Position numbers and translations under genes: made by a program. Under the pieces are notes generated by a model. It was given only the letters and a program-made list of their open reading frames with translations, had not been told where the DNA came from and ran no database searches. From Saprospiraceae bacterium (GTDB lineage: Bacteria; Bacteroidota; Bacteroidia; Chitinophagales; Saprospiraceae), in NCBI GenBank assembly GCA_019638385.1, contig JAHBTW010000014.1, positions 62,001-126,000 on the forward strand: DNA of 64,000 bases. The letters are read 5' to 3'. Position 1 is the first letter of the stretch; every line of letters starts with the position of its first letter. This document shows, piece by piece, positions 7,994 through 17,440 of this stretch.

Positions 7994-8162
7994 GCGAATA
8001 AGAAGATACCACAGAATTGAAAAAAATGAGCGGTATGAAAAACCGAACGCAATTTTCTTCTATTTTGCGGGGCGTTTCCGAAACTTAGCGGGTGGAATGT
8101 GCGGCGGGAGATCGTTTTTTTTCAAACTTTTATTTTTTCTCCGAAGATGAAGTTTTTTATAC

Positions 8163-8192
8163 TTGCACCGAATTGTTTTTTGCTTATTTTTG
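8163..8192 (+). promoter_or_regulatory. Candidate promoter of the giant adhesin operon
   Basis: TTG at 8163-8165 and TATTTTTG at 8185-8192 are 19 bp apart, matching the Bacteroidota -33/-7 promoter pattern. The leader to the ATG at 8339 would be about 140 nt. Confidence 0.5.
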
Positions 8193-8338
8193 CCCTCGCA
8201 ACTTTCCTACACGCCCCGTGACAGGTTAAATCCAACCGGCACGAATCATCATATCTCTCGTGCCTTGCCCTTTCAAAAGTGTTTTTCCGGCAACAAGTCA
8301 TAATCTCTGTACACAAAACATAATCAAAATTGCGATCC

Positions 8339-11300
8339 ATGACAAACATGTATCCCGTTAATTGGCTCTTTGGTGTCTTATTTTGTCTTTCGGCAGCCGG
8401 CGGCTCCGCTCAGGCGTACATCATGAGCAATGCCCCCATCAACAGTTGCAGCGGGTTCTTCTACGATCCGGGAGGCCCGAACGGCGACTACGGTCCCAAC
8501 CTCAACCTAACCACCACCATTTGTCCGCAGGGATTGGGCGGTACGCACGTTCAAATGGTCTTTTCTGCGCCGCAATTGGGCGCCGGCGATCAACTCTGCT
8601 TTTACGACGGCCCCAATGTCGGGGCGCCCCTGCTGTCCTGCTCTGCCGATTTTGAACCCGGACAACCTTTTGTCATCCAGGCCACGGCTGTCAATCCCGG
8701 CGGCTGTCTCACCATTACATTCACGTCCGACGGCGCAGGGCAGGGTGCAGGCTGGAGCGCTGACATCAACTGCATTGCCGCCTGCCAAACCATTCTGGCC
8801 AATCTGGTAAGCTCCGCCCCGGCCGTCGTTCCTGCCGATACGGGCTGGATTGACGTATGCCCCGGACAGCGCATATTCTTCACCGGTAGCGGGAGCTACC
8901 CGCAAAACGGCGCCGTATATACCCATTCCGATCTCACGTCCAGCTTTAGTTGGGACTTCGGCAACGGCGGTTCAGCGGTCGGCCCCAATGTGTCCTATAC
9001 CTATGACGAACCGGGCGGATATGTTGTACAATTGACCATTACCGACCAGTTTGGGTGTAAAAACACCAACTTTCTCACCCAAAGGGTGCGCGTTTCCACT
9101 CAACCGGACTTCCAACTGGCCGGTGATGTGAGTCCGACCATCTGCGCCGGCGATACCATCAACATCAATGCTGCTGTGGATACGCTGGACGTGAACTATG
9201 TGTTTTCCGTCACCCCCACAGAGGGCAGTTTCCCGTCGGGCGGCATACGCTCCGACTCCTTACCCCTGCCCGACGGAACGGGGGTTGCTTTTTCCACCTC
9301 CATCGGTTTCAATACCTTCTCGCCCGGGCAAGCGCTCACCAACATCAACGACCTGCTCGGTATTTGTGTAAATATGGAGCACTCCTGGCTCCACGACCTA
9401 GAGATCAGGCTTACCTGCCCTTCCGGGCAATCTGTTATCCTTCACAACTTTATTTCACCGCCTACAACCGGAGGGGCCGGCGAAACCCGGCTCGGCGTTC
9501 CGTTCGATCCCGATCCTGCCGGGCACCCTGATGCCATAACCACCCCCTGGGGGATTATCGTACCCGGCATCGGCTGGGACTATTGCTGGACGCCTACCGC
9601 CACCCGCGGTACCTGGCGGCAATATGCCACCGCCAACAACCCCGGAACACTGCCCACTGGCGATTACAACTCCTTTCAACCTTTGACCAACCTGCTCGGC
9701 TGCCCGCTCAACGGCGAATGGACGCTGAGTGTAGAAGACCGCTGGGGAGCCGACAACGGCTTTATTTTCAATTGGAGCATCAACTTTGCCGCACATCTGT
9801 ACCCCAACTTAGAAACCTTCCGGCCGCAGATAGTGGATTACGGATGGGGCTTTAACCCCTCCATTATCCAACAGACGCCGAATGCCATCACGGCAGTGCC
9901 TTTCAATGCCGGTACGGCCAGCTATACTTTTTTTGTAACCGACAATTTCGGCTGCACTTATGATACGGCTGTCAATATTATGGTGTTGCCCTTCACCCAT
10001 CCCGACTGCTACTCCTGCTCTAACAACATAGCCCTATTAGACGACGCTCAAATTTGTGATAATGAAAGCGTTACGCTCGATGCCGGCGCCGGGGTGGTTA
10101 CCGATACGGAAGTAACTTTCGAGGCGGTGCCGTATGCGCCGTTCGGCTTTTCCAATCATCCGCCCGCCAATCCGTTCAATTCAACCATCGCCGTCAACAG
10201 CATAAATCCGGGGGTGTTAACCGACCCCAATCAGCAGATTGTTTCGGTGTGTATTGACATAGAAACCGACTGGTGCGCCGACCTGCGCATTTTCCTTCGG
10301 GCGCCCAACGGGGTGCTGCTCGAACTGAGTACCAACAACGGCGGCGGCGGCGATAACTACACCAATACTTGTTTTTCACCCGCCGCTACTACTTTCATTC
10401 AGGCAGGTACGCCGCCTTTCACCGGCCTCTTCCGACCGGAAGGCATGTGGACCGTCCTCACCGGGGCGCCCATCAACGGCAACTGGACGCTGGTGGCTTC
10501 GGATGCCTTCGGTATCAATGATATGGGGCGCATCAACTCCTGGTCCATTACCTTCCGCAACATCAACAACGTGACCTATACCTGGTCGCCGGCTGCGGGC
10601 TTGTCATGTACCAATTGTCCTAATCCCGTTGCCACGCCAACTACCACTACCACATACACCGTGCAATCTTCCGACTCTTACAACTGCACCTATTCTGCTT
10701 CGGTAACGGTGGACGTGTTGAACAACATCCCCGCTCCGGTAGTGACCTGCGGGAGTCAGGGCAACGGACAGGTTACGTTCTCATGGGCACAGGTAGGCGC
10801 CAATACCGAATACGAAGTCCGGGAGATTATCAACGGCAACGCCGGCCCCTGGCAAGGTCCGTTTACCGGATTGAGCCATACGGTCAGCAACTTAGTAAAC
10901 GGCGATGAGGTGACGCTGGAGGTGAGGGTATATTTCCCGCCCGGCGCCACCAACTGCCAGATCGCGGAAGGCAGTTCATTCTGCCTGTATGAAACCTGCA
11001 CCCTGACCGCTACTTTGAGCGGTTCTGTTCAGGATGTTTCCTGCAACGGCCTGAGTGACGGGGTCGCAACCATTACGGCTTCCGGCGGCGTAGCGCCCAT
11101 CAATTTTTATTTAGACGGGAGCGCTGCTCCGGCGCCTTCCGGCGCATTCACCACGCTGGGCGCAGGAGCGCATTCAGTGGTAGTGGAAGACGCCGTGCAA
11201 TGTCAGGTGGTCATCAATTTCACCATCAACGAACCGCCGCCCCTTCAGGTAAGCATCATACAAACGCAAGCAGTTAGTTGCCATCAGGGCACGAACGGAG

Positions 11301-13867
11301 CGCTTACCGCAACCGCTTCAGGCGGCAACGGGTCTTATCAGTACGCCTGGAACGGCGCCGTAGCCTCGCCTTCACCGGTATTGCCCGGCCTCGGCGCGGG
11401 CGCTTACTCCGTTGTGGCAACAGATGCGCGCGGATGCCAAGCCACAAGCACCATTTCCATAACAGAACCCGATCCGGTATCGGTGCTCCTGACGGTTAAC
11501 CCCATCACTTGCAACGGCATTGCCAACGGCGCTATCGGAGCCTTGGGAACCGGCGGTGTGGGCGGCTTTTCGTACACCTGGAGCCACACGACCGATGGAC
11601 AGGCGCAACAGAGCGCACTGAGCGCCGGCAACTACTGCGTGACGGCAACCGACGCCAACGGATGCGCCATTTCCGATTGCGAAGTCCTTACAGAACCCGC
11701 TCCGCTCGTGCTGGATTCGCTGACATTCCAACCGGTATCCTGCAACGGCGGCAGCAACGGCACGGCTTCTGCTTATGTATCCGGCGGCACGGGGCCTTAC
11801 AATTACGTATGGAGCGATACCCCACAGCAATTCGGGCAAACAGCCGTCTTTCTCTCCGCCGGCGATTTCTTCGTCACCGTTACCGACCAAAACGGCTGTA
11901 CGCTCATTGACGATGTGACCATTTCACAACCGACAGCCTTGTCGGCAAATTTCAACATAACCAATCCGCTCTGCTCCGGAGAAAGCACCGGCGTGCTGAG
12001 CGCTCAAATCAGCGGCGGCGTGGGCGCTTATACCTACAGTTGGGAAAACGGGCAGGCATCGCCCTCGCTCAGCAACATCCCGGCAGGTACTTACCGCCTC
12101 ACCGTGACCGACGGCAACGGCTGCCAATTGCAAACGGAGGCTGCGCTCGTCACACCGGACCCGCTGACATTAGACCTCAACCAGACGGTCAGAGGCTGTT
12201 TCGGCTTAGCCGGCAACGAGGCCGGCGCCAACGCTACGGGTGGCGTAGGGCCGTATTCCTTTACCTGGAGCAACGGGCTACAGGGCGCAGCAATAGCTAA
12301 TCTTGCTCAGGGCGCATACACCGCTACCGTGACTGACGCCAACGGTTGTACCCTTTCGGGAAATGTTGCCCTCGTTGACTGGGATTTGATGCAGATCAAT
12401 ATTATTTCCAATCCGCCCACCTGCAACGGAGTGGCCGACGGCGCGCTCGGCGTCAACATCATTCTGGGCGGCGCGGGCGGTGCGGCATCCGAGTATTCTT
12501 TCCAATGGAGCAACAACGCCACCGACGCGGCCATCCAAAATCTGCCCGGCGGACTCAACTACCGACTCACCGTCACCGACCGGCAAGGCTGCATCGGCAC
12601 AGCCGAAAAATTCCTTGAGCAACCGGCGCCCATAACCTTTGACCTCAGCCGCACCAATGCGCGCTGCTTCGGCAGTGCCGACGGTACCGCTACCGTGTCC
12701 AACATCAACGGCGACAATGTAAACTTCTCCGTGTTGTGGGGCGCCAATGCTGCCAACCAAACCGGGCTTACGGCCGTCAATCTCATTGCCGGCGCATACA
12801 GCGTCACCGTTATGGATCAGGACGGCTGCACCGCTTCCGGCGAAATAGATGTGGCACAACCGTCAGAGATAGTACTCAACGTTGTGACCACTCACAACGG
12901 TTGCTTCGGCAATGAAGAAGGTACGGCGCGGCTCACGGCCTCCGGCGGAACGCCCGGCTACACGTTCCAATGGCCCGGCAACCGCAGCGGCAATGAAATA
13001 AGCGGCCTGGCTGCCGGGGCTTATCTGGCCACAGTTACCGATGCGCAAGGGTGTGAAAAAACCATTGAAGCGCTCATCACACAGCCCGAACCGCTGACGG
13101 CGGAAGCAGCCCCCAAAGATGTAACCTGCTTCGGCGGGCGCAACGGCAGTATTACCATAAACATAACCGGCGGTACGCCGGCTTTTCAATACAGCTTGGA
13201 TAATCGCAACTTCAACGGCGCAGGCGTCATTGTGGGCTTGAAGGCCGGAACTTATATCATTTATATTAAAGATGCGAAAGGTTGCACCCAGATCACCGAA
13301 GCCACCATTAACCAGCCGGACGAGTTCAGTATTGACGCAGGTCCCGCCTCGCACACTGTTGCGCAGGGCGACAGCTTAGTGCTGACGGCTACCGCCATCA
13401 ATGCGCAGGGCGATGTGGAATTCGTGTGGTCGGCGGCTTATGGCAATACGCTCACCTGCACCGAGTGTGCCGTCACGGTAGCCTATCCGACCGATCAAAT
13501 CACATATGAGGTTTACGGCATTGACTCCAAAGGCTGCGAAGCCACCCAATTGATAACCGTTTTTGTAACCAAAGAACGCATCGCGGTGGTGCCTACGGCC
13601 TTTACGCCCAACGGCGACGGCATGAACGACCGCTTGCTGGTACACGGCCGGGAAGGCACCCAAGTGCGTTCCTTCCGCATATTCGACCGTTGGGGACAAA
13701 TGCTTTATCAGGGTGGCGACTACGGCGTCAATGATCCGACTTACGGTTGGGACGGCGAATTCAGGGGGGCGCCGGCGCCTTCCGGAATATATATCTGGCA
13801 ACTTGAGGTGGAATATCCCGACGGCGTGAAAGAAACCAAAAGCGGCCATACCACCCTCATTCGATGA
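8339..13867 (+). CDS. Giant T9SS-secreted SprB-repeat surface protein
   Basis: This protein of about 1,840 residues is exported by the type IX secretion system and probably acts as a surface adhesin (SprB-like). Order of parts: signal peptide ending AGGSAQA; a CUB-like domain (about 30-150); a PKD domain (about 190-250, SWDFGNGG and YTYDEPGGYVVQLTI); two proprotein-convertase P-like domains (about 310-480 and 590-745, each ending in W-S-I-(N/T)-F); a fibronectin-like stretch; ten SprB-type repeats of 70-80 residues from about 900 to 1660, each opening with a V-S-C-N-G-like motif and ending V-T-D-x-x-G-C; then a gliding-associated C-terminal (CHU_C) domain from about 1750 (FTPNGDGMND, FDRWGQMLYQ). 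That domain is the type B T9SS sorting signal. The ATG at 8339 is preferred over TTG 8330; ATG 8348 is also possible. It overlaps or abuts the PorP/SprF gene. Confidence 0.92.
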   Translation: MTNMYPVNWLFGVLFCLSAAGGSAQAYIMSNAPINSCSGFFYDPGGPNGDYGPNLNLTTTICPQGLGGTHVQMVFSAPQLGAGDQLCFYDGPNVGAPLLSCSADFEPGQPFVIQATAVNPGGCLTITFTSDGAGQGAGWSADINCIAACQTILANLVSSAPAVVPADTGWIDVCPGQRIFFTGSGSYPQNGAVYTHSDLTSSFSWDFGNGGSAVGPNVSYTYDEPGGYVVQLTITDQFGCKNTNFLTQRVRVSTQPDFQLAGDVSPTICAGDTININAAVDTLDVNYVFSVTPTEGSFPSGGIRSDSLPLPDGTGVAFSTSIGFNTFSPGQALTNINDLLGICVNMEHSWLHDLEIRLTCPSGQSVILHNFISPPTTGGAGETRLGVPFDPDPAGHPDAITTPWGIIVPGIGWDYCWTPTATRGTWRQYATANNPGTLPTGDYNSFQPLTNLLGCPLNGEWTLSVEDRWGADNGFIFNWSINFAAHLYPNLETFRPQIVDYGWGFNPSIIQQTPNAITAVPFNAGTASYTFFVTDNFGCTYDTAVNIMVLPFTHPDCYSCSNNIALLDDAQICDNESVTLDAGAGVVTDTEVTFEAVPYAPFGFSNHPPANPFNSTIAVNSINPGVLTDPNQQIVSVCIDIETDWCADLRIFLRAPNGVLLELSTNNGGGGDNYTNTCFSPAATTFIQAGTPPFTGLFRPEGMWTVLTGAPINGNWTLVASDAFGINDMGRINSWSITFRNINNVTYTWSPAAGLSCTNCPNPVATPTTTTTYTVQSSDSYNCTYSASVTVDVLNNIPAPVVTCGSQGNGQVTFSWAQVGANTEYEVREIINGNAGPWQGPFTGLSHTVSNLVNGDEVTLEVRVYFPPGATNCQIAEGSSFCLYETCTLTATLSGSVQDVSCNGLSDGVATITASGGVAPINFYLDGSAAPAPSGAFTTLGAGAHSVVVEDAVQCQVVINFTINEPPPLQVSIIQTQAVSCHQGTNGALTATASGGNGSYQYAWNGAVASPSPVLPGLGAGAYSVVATDARGCQATSTISITEPDPVSVLLTVNPITCNGIANGAIGALGTGGVGGFSYTWSHTTDGQAQQSALSAGNYCVTATDANGCAISDCEVLTEPAPLVLDSLTFQPVSCNGGSNGTASAYVSGGTGPYNYVWSDTPQQFGQTAVFLSAGDFFVTVTDQNGCTLIDDVTISQPTALSANFNITNPLCSGESTGVLSAQISGGVGAYTYSWENGQASPSLSNIPAGTYRLTVTDGNGCQLQTEAALVTPDPLTLDLNQTVRGCFGLAGNEAGANATGGVGPYSFTWSNGLQGAAIANLAQGAYTATVTDANGCTLSGNVALVDWDLMQINIISNPPTCNGVADGALGVNIILGGAGGAASEYSFQWSNNATDAAIQNLPGGLNYRLTVTDRQGCIGTAEKFLEQPAPITFDLSRTNARCFGSADGTATVSNINGDNVNFSVLWGANAANQTGLTAVNLIAGAYSVTVMDQDGCTASGEIDVAQPSEIVLNVVTTHNGCFGNEEGTARLTASGGTPGYTFQWPGNRSGNEISGLAAGAYLATVTDAQGCEKTIEALITQPEPLTAEAAPKDVTCFGGRNGSITINITGGTPAFQYSLDNRNFNGAGVIVGLKAGTYIIYIKDAKGCTQITEATINQPDEFSIDAGPASHTVAQGDSLVLTATAINAQGDVEFVWSAAYGNTLTCTECAVTVAYPTDQITYEVYGIDSKGCEATQLITVFVTKERIAVVPTAFTPNGDGMNDRLLVHGREGTQVRSFRIFDRWGQMLYQGGDYGVNDPTYGWDGEFRGAPAPSGIYIWQLEVEYPDGVKETKSGHTTLIR

Positions 13868-13911
13868 ACGCTCACTTTTTTAATGATTTAATGACCATTA
13901 CAATCAAAAAT

Positions 13912-14976
13912 ATGAAGTTCAATTTTACCCAAAAAGCAGTCTTGTTGTCGGCTGCGCTGTGCTGCGCCCTTTCGATGGAAGCGCAGGACCCTCGCTTTTC
14001 GCAATTCTATGCCACTCCGCTGCAAATGAATCCGGCCATGACAGGGGTGTTTGAAGGTTCTTTCCGGTTCACGGCCAACTACCGCGAACTCTACACCAGC
14101 ATTCTGGCCAATGCGCCGTTCAGAACCTTTGCCGCCGGTGTGGATATTCGCAGCAAAGTGGGCCGCAGCGGCGATTTTGTGGGCTTTGGATTTTCTGCCC
14201 TCCGCGATGAAGTGGGTATTTCCAACTTCAACCGTTTCAATGCCAACATAGGCGGTTCTTATCAAAAACAACTCGGCGGCAGCCGCTACCGCTCCGGCGA
14301 TCAATTCCTCATTGCCGGCGCTCAACTCGGCGTAGGCCAGCGCGGCTTCGACTGGGGTAAGCTTTGGTTTTCCAACCAATTCAATACCTCTCAGGCATTT
14401 ATAGACTACGGCAGCGCTACCGGAGAAGACTTCAGCCGCCGGGAGACGGACTTGTATCTGGATTTCAATGCGGGCCTGCTCTGGTATGCCATCATGGACG
14501 ACAACGCCTCCGTGTATGTGGGCGGCGCTTTGCACCACCTCAATGAGCCGAATATTTCTTTTGTAGAAACTGCCGATGAGGTGTTGCACACCAAATGGGT
14601 GGGGCACGCCGGAGGTGAAATTCCCTTTACGGAACAACTCAGCCTCCTGCCGGCCGTTGCCGTGATGGGGCAGCACAAAGGCATGAGCATGACAGCGGGC
14701 GCCAATGTGCGCTATACCAACCGCGACTGGAAAGAGGTGGCCATTCGGGCCGGCGCTTGGGCGCATGTAGCCAACCGATTAGACCAGGGGATGCTCCTCG
14801 ATGCCATTGTGTTCAGCACCATATTAGAAATGGAGCGCTGGCAACTCGGCGTTTCTTACGATGTAACCGCGTCCGTACTCTCCGCCGCCAATAACTCCCG
14901 CGGCGCGTTTGAGTTGTCGTTCATCTATGTGCAACCTTCCAAAGACCGCATCCGGGTCAATTGTCCGAGGTTTTAA
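13912..14976 (+). CDS. PorP/SprF family type IX secretion membrane protein
   Basis: PorP/SprF proteins are outer-membrane beta-barrels; in Flavobacterium, SprF is needed for surface delivery of SprB, the type of protein encoded just upstream. The product has a signal peptide (AVLLSAALCCALSMEAQ) and the family opening DPRFSQFYATPLQMNPAMTG. Amphipathic strands follow to the end, with the late motif FELSFIY. The frame opens with an ATG at 13864 that overlaps the adhesin stop as ATGA, giving translational coupling if used. I prefer ATG 13912, which follows the A-rich leader ATCAAAAAT and directly begins the signal peptide; 13891 is a third option. The two genes form a substrate-partner operon. 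The end overlaps the convergent DUF2157 gene by 4 bp. Confidence 0.92.
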   Translation: MKFNFTQKAVLLSAALCCALSMEAQDPRFSQFYATPLQMNPAMTGVFEGSFRFTANYRELYTSILANAPFRTFAAGVDIRSKVGRSGDFVGFGFSALRDEVGISNFNRFNANIGGSYQKQLGGSRYRSGDQFLIAGAQLGVGQRGFDWGKLWFSNQFNTSQAFIDYGSATGEDFSRRETDLYLDFNAGLLWYAIMDDNASVYVGGALHHLNEPNISFVETADEVLHTKWVGHAGGEIPFTEQLSLLPAVAVMGQHKGMSMTAGANVRYTNRDWKEVAIRAGAWAHVANRLDQGMLLDAIVFSTILEMERWQLGVSYDVTASVLSAANNSRGAFELSFIYVQPSKDRIRVNCPRF

Positions 14977-16292
14977 GAATCGGCCTGGCGCTTTAGTTTT
15001 TTTGATAAATACAGGTTCACGCCCAGAAAAGCAGAGCCGAGTAATACAAAGGCAATGCCCTTGCTGAGGTAGCTCCATTCCGTGTCGAAAAAGCGGAAGG
15101 CAATAAGCACGAGTATGATCAACATGCCGAGGTTTACCAAGCCCATGCGGCTGTACCGGATGCCGGAATACAGATAGGCAACGCCCCAGGCGAGCAGATA
15201 CACATTGGAGGCGAGGCGGGGCGCCCAGTCGCCGGTCTGCGGTCCGATGAGTAGCAATCCCAACAGGAATACCGGAAACAGCGCCGGGAAATATCCGTGC
15301 AGCGGCAAGCTCGTTGCGCGGCGCAGCAACATAAAAATATAGCCTGCAAGCACCCCGATCCATACGATAAAATTGACGATTACCGCCCAGCGCGCGTAAT
15401 TTTTGCCCTGCCACAATTGCGCCCAATCAATGGGATAGTAATTGTCCACATACGTCAAAATCATCAGCCCTATATATATGGCTACGATGGCAAACGTGCG
15501 GAACGGCTGAAAAACGGGGTTGACGTGCCGGTCCGGCGCAGCAAATTTTTCAAAGAGATACCACACCCCCACCACCAATGCCGAGCCTAAAACGCTGTAT
15601 AGTTCCAACGAGTCTTCGATGGTACCGAACCAGGCAAACGGGATGGTTGCTACCAATGCCCAACCGAGGAGCCGGTAGCGCACCGGTTCGGTTGTACGCC
15701 GCAAAGCCCACAGCAGGTGCGGCAGGCCCGCAGCCAACAAAGCCCAATACCAAACCGATTCGGAGCCGCTCTCTTCCACCGCCCAAATGGCAATGCCGAT
15801 GTAGTAAATAATGGCGCACAGCGTGGAAGGCATCAGGTACAACAACAACACGCCCGGCACGAGCCAGAAGAGCAGGAACTGGTTCTGCGAACTCAATATG
15901 TGGTACGTCTGGCTCACCAATGCTATACTCGATGCCAGCATCAGCATCAGAAAAGCCGCCGATGCTTCTACCCAGGCCACCGACTGACGCTTCCGGAACA
16001 GCACATAGCCGTAAATGGCCAACCCCGATACCAAAGGCAAAAAGCTGAGTACGGTGCGCCAAAAGCGCGAGAGATCGTCCCAGTTGTAGGCAAAAATGAG
16101 AATGATGCCGCCGCCGATGAGCAGGGCGCCGATGACGGCAATGGTGATAAAAGCCCAGTTGTAAGCGGGCTTGGCCTCCACAGAGCCGAAATGTGCTTTG
16201 ATTTTTTCAGCTTGTTCTTCGCTGAGAATGCCCTGCTCTGCCAACTTGGGCAACTGCTCGTACAACCACTCAATGTGGCGCTTGGTATCCAT
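14973..16292 (-). CDS. DUF2157 domain-containing multi-pass membrane protein
   Basis: This 439-residue integral membrane protein belongs to the DUF2157 family; its biochemical role is unknown. The N-terminal 45 residues are soluble and helical (LAEQGILSEEQAEKIKAHF), as typical for the family. About a dozen hydrophobic helices follow, starting with WAFITIAVIGALLIGGGIILIF and NWDDLSRFWR. The last residues are basic. It stands alone on the minus strand and its stop overlaps the end of the PorP/SprF gene by 4 bp. I see nothing that assigns a substrate. Confidence 0.85.
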   Translation of the reverse strand: MDTKRHIEWLYEQLPKLAEQGILSEEQAEKIKAHFGSVEAKPAYNWAFITIAVIGALLIGGGIILIFAYNWDDLSRFWRTVLSFLPLVSGLAIYGYVLFRKRQSVAWVEASAAFLMLMLASSIALVSQTYHILSSQNQFLLFWLVPGVLLLYLMPSTLCAIIYYIGIAIWAVEESGSESVWYWALLAAGLPHLLWALRRTTEPVRYRLLGWALVATIPFAWFGTIEDSLELYSVLGSALVVGVWYLFEKFAAPDRHVNPVFQPFRTFAIVAIYIGLMILTYVDNYYPIDWAQLWQGKNYARWAVIVNFIVWIGVLAGYIFMLLRRATSLPLHGYFPALFPVFLLGLLLIGPQTGDWAPRLASNVYLLAWGVAYLYSGIRYSRMGLVNLGMLIILVLIAFRFFDTEWSYLSKGIAFVLLGSAFLGVNLYLSKKLKRQADS

Positions 16293-16375
16293 GATTGGGT
16301 GTTTTTGAGTGAAAAGGCCAAACAGAACAGGCGAAAGTACAACTTTTCTAATACCTTCCTCTCAAAGGAATCCGC

Positions 16376-16383
16376 TATCTTTG
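16376..16383 (+). promoter_or_regulatory. Candidate -7 element of the nucleotidyltransferase gene
   Basis: TATCTTTG matches TAnnTTTG and lies 24 bp before the ATG at 16408. No clear -33 TTG is seen at the right distance. Confidence 0.45.
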
Positions 16384-16407
16384 CTCCTCGGTATTCAAAC
16401 CAGCTAC

Positions 16408-17409
16408 ATGAATCTAATTATTCCGATGGCCGGCAGAGGCTCGCGTTTGCGCCCGCATACGCTCACCGTGCCGAAACCCCTTCTGCCCATTGCCGGCAAG
16501 CCAATGGTGCAACGATTAGTGGAAGACATTGCATCCTCTCTTCCCGAAAAAATTGATGAAATAGCTTTTGTGGTGGGTGATTTTGGCGCAGATGTCGAAA
16601 GGCAATTGCATGAAATCGCTCAAGGCATGGGCGCTCGTTGCCGCATCTACAGCCAGGATGCGCCCCTCGGCGTAGGCCATGCCTTGTATTGCGCTCGCGA
16701 AAGCCTGCACGGGCGCTGCATCGTCGCATTTTCCGACACGCTGTTCCGGGCCACTTTCGCGTTCGATCCTATGGAGGACGGGATCATCTGGGTAAAAAGC
16801 GTACCCGACCCCGCAGCGTTCGGCGTGGTGAAAGTGAATGAAGAAAACATTATCACCGACTTCGTGGAAAAATCACCGGTGTTCATTTCCGATCTGGCCA
16901 TCGTCGGTATCTATTACATCCGCGAAGGCGAAAAACTGCGCGATGAACTGGCCCACATCATTCAAAACGACATTAAAGACAAAGGCGAGTATCAGCTTAC
17001 TACCGCGCTGGAACATCTGCGCCGGGCCGGGCTGCGTTTCCGCCCCTCCCCGATAGAAGAGTGGCTGGACTGCGGCAACAAAGACAATGTGCTCGCCACC
17101 AATCGCCGCATGTTGGAAATCAAACAACACGAAGAAACCCTCATTGATGACAGCGCGGAAATACTGCAATCCATCATCATCCCGCCCTGCTCCATCGGGC
17201 CGGGCGCCGTCATTCGAAACAGCGTCATCGGGCCTTATGTGTCGGTGGGAAGCAATTCCGGTTTGCATCGTTCCGTTATTAGCGGCAGTATTGTGCAAAA
17301 CGAGACGGTGATTCACAATGCCAATTTAGTCAACTCTTTGATAGGCAATAACGTTGACTACTCCGGAGAGGCGTCCGAGATTAGCTTGGGCGATTATTCT
17401 AAGATGTGA
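16408..17409 (+). CDS. Sugar-phosphate nucleotidyltransferase with left-handed beta-helix tail
   Basis: This enzyme transfers a nucleotidyl group from an NTP to a sugar-1-phosphate, making an activated sugar for glycan synthesis; sugar and nucleotide cannot be read from sequence. The nucleotide-binding signature is at the very start (MAGRGSRLRPHTL, then PKPLLPIAGKPM). The region GEYQLTTALEHL and EEWLDCGNKDNVLATN is typical of glucose-1-phosphate thymidylyl/uridylyltransferase relatives. The last about 80 residues carry hexapeptide repeats (IIPPCSIGPGAVIRNSVIGP). I start at ATG 16408 (333 residues), which matches the family; the upstream 33 codons do not. A promoter -7 element precedes it, and a TPR gene follows after 31 bp. 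Confidence 0.88.
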   Translation: MNLIIPMAGRGSRLRPHTLTVPKPLLPIAGKPMVQRLVEDIASSLPEKIDEIAFVVGDFGADVERQLHEIAQGMGARCRIYSQDAPLGVGHALYCARESLHGRCIVAFSDTLFRATFAFDPMEDGIIWVKSVPDPAAFGVVKVNEENIITDFVEKSPVFISDLAIVGIYYIREGEKLRDELAHIIQNDIKDKGEYQLTTALEHLRRAGLRFRPSPIEEWLDCGNKDNVLATNRRMLEIKQHEETLIDDSAEILQSIIIPPCSIGPGAVIRNSVIGPYVSVGSNSGLHRSVISGSIVQNETVIHNANLVNSLIGNNVDYSGEASEISLGDYSKM

Positions 17410-17440
17410 TTTTTGACAAGGGAGGAAACAACACACTAAT

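Larger units (their letters stand above)
7895..8338. other. Divergent intergenic region, folD / giant adhesin
   Basis: No gene is seen in this AT-rich gap between divergently transcribed genes. It holds the folD -7 candidate at 7986-7993 on the minus strand and an adhesin promoter candidate at 8163-8192 on the plus strand. Confidence 0.6.
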
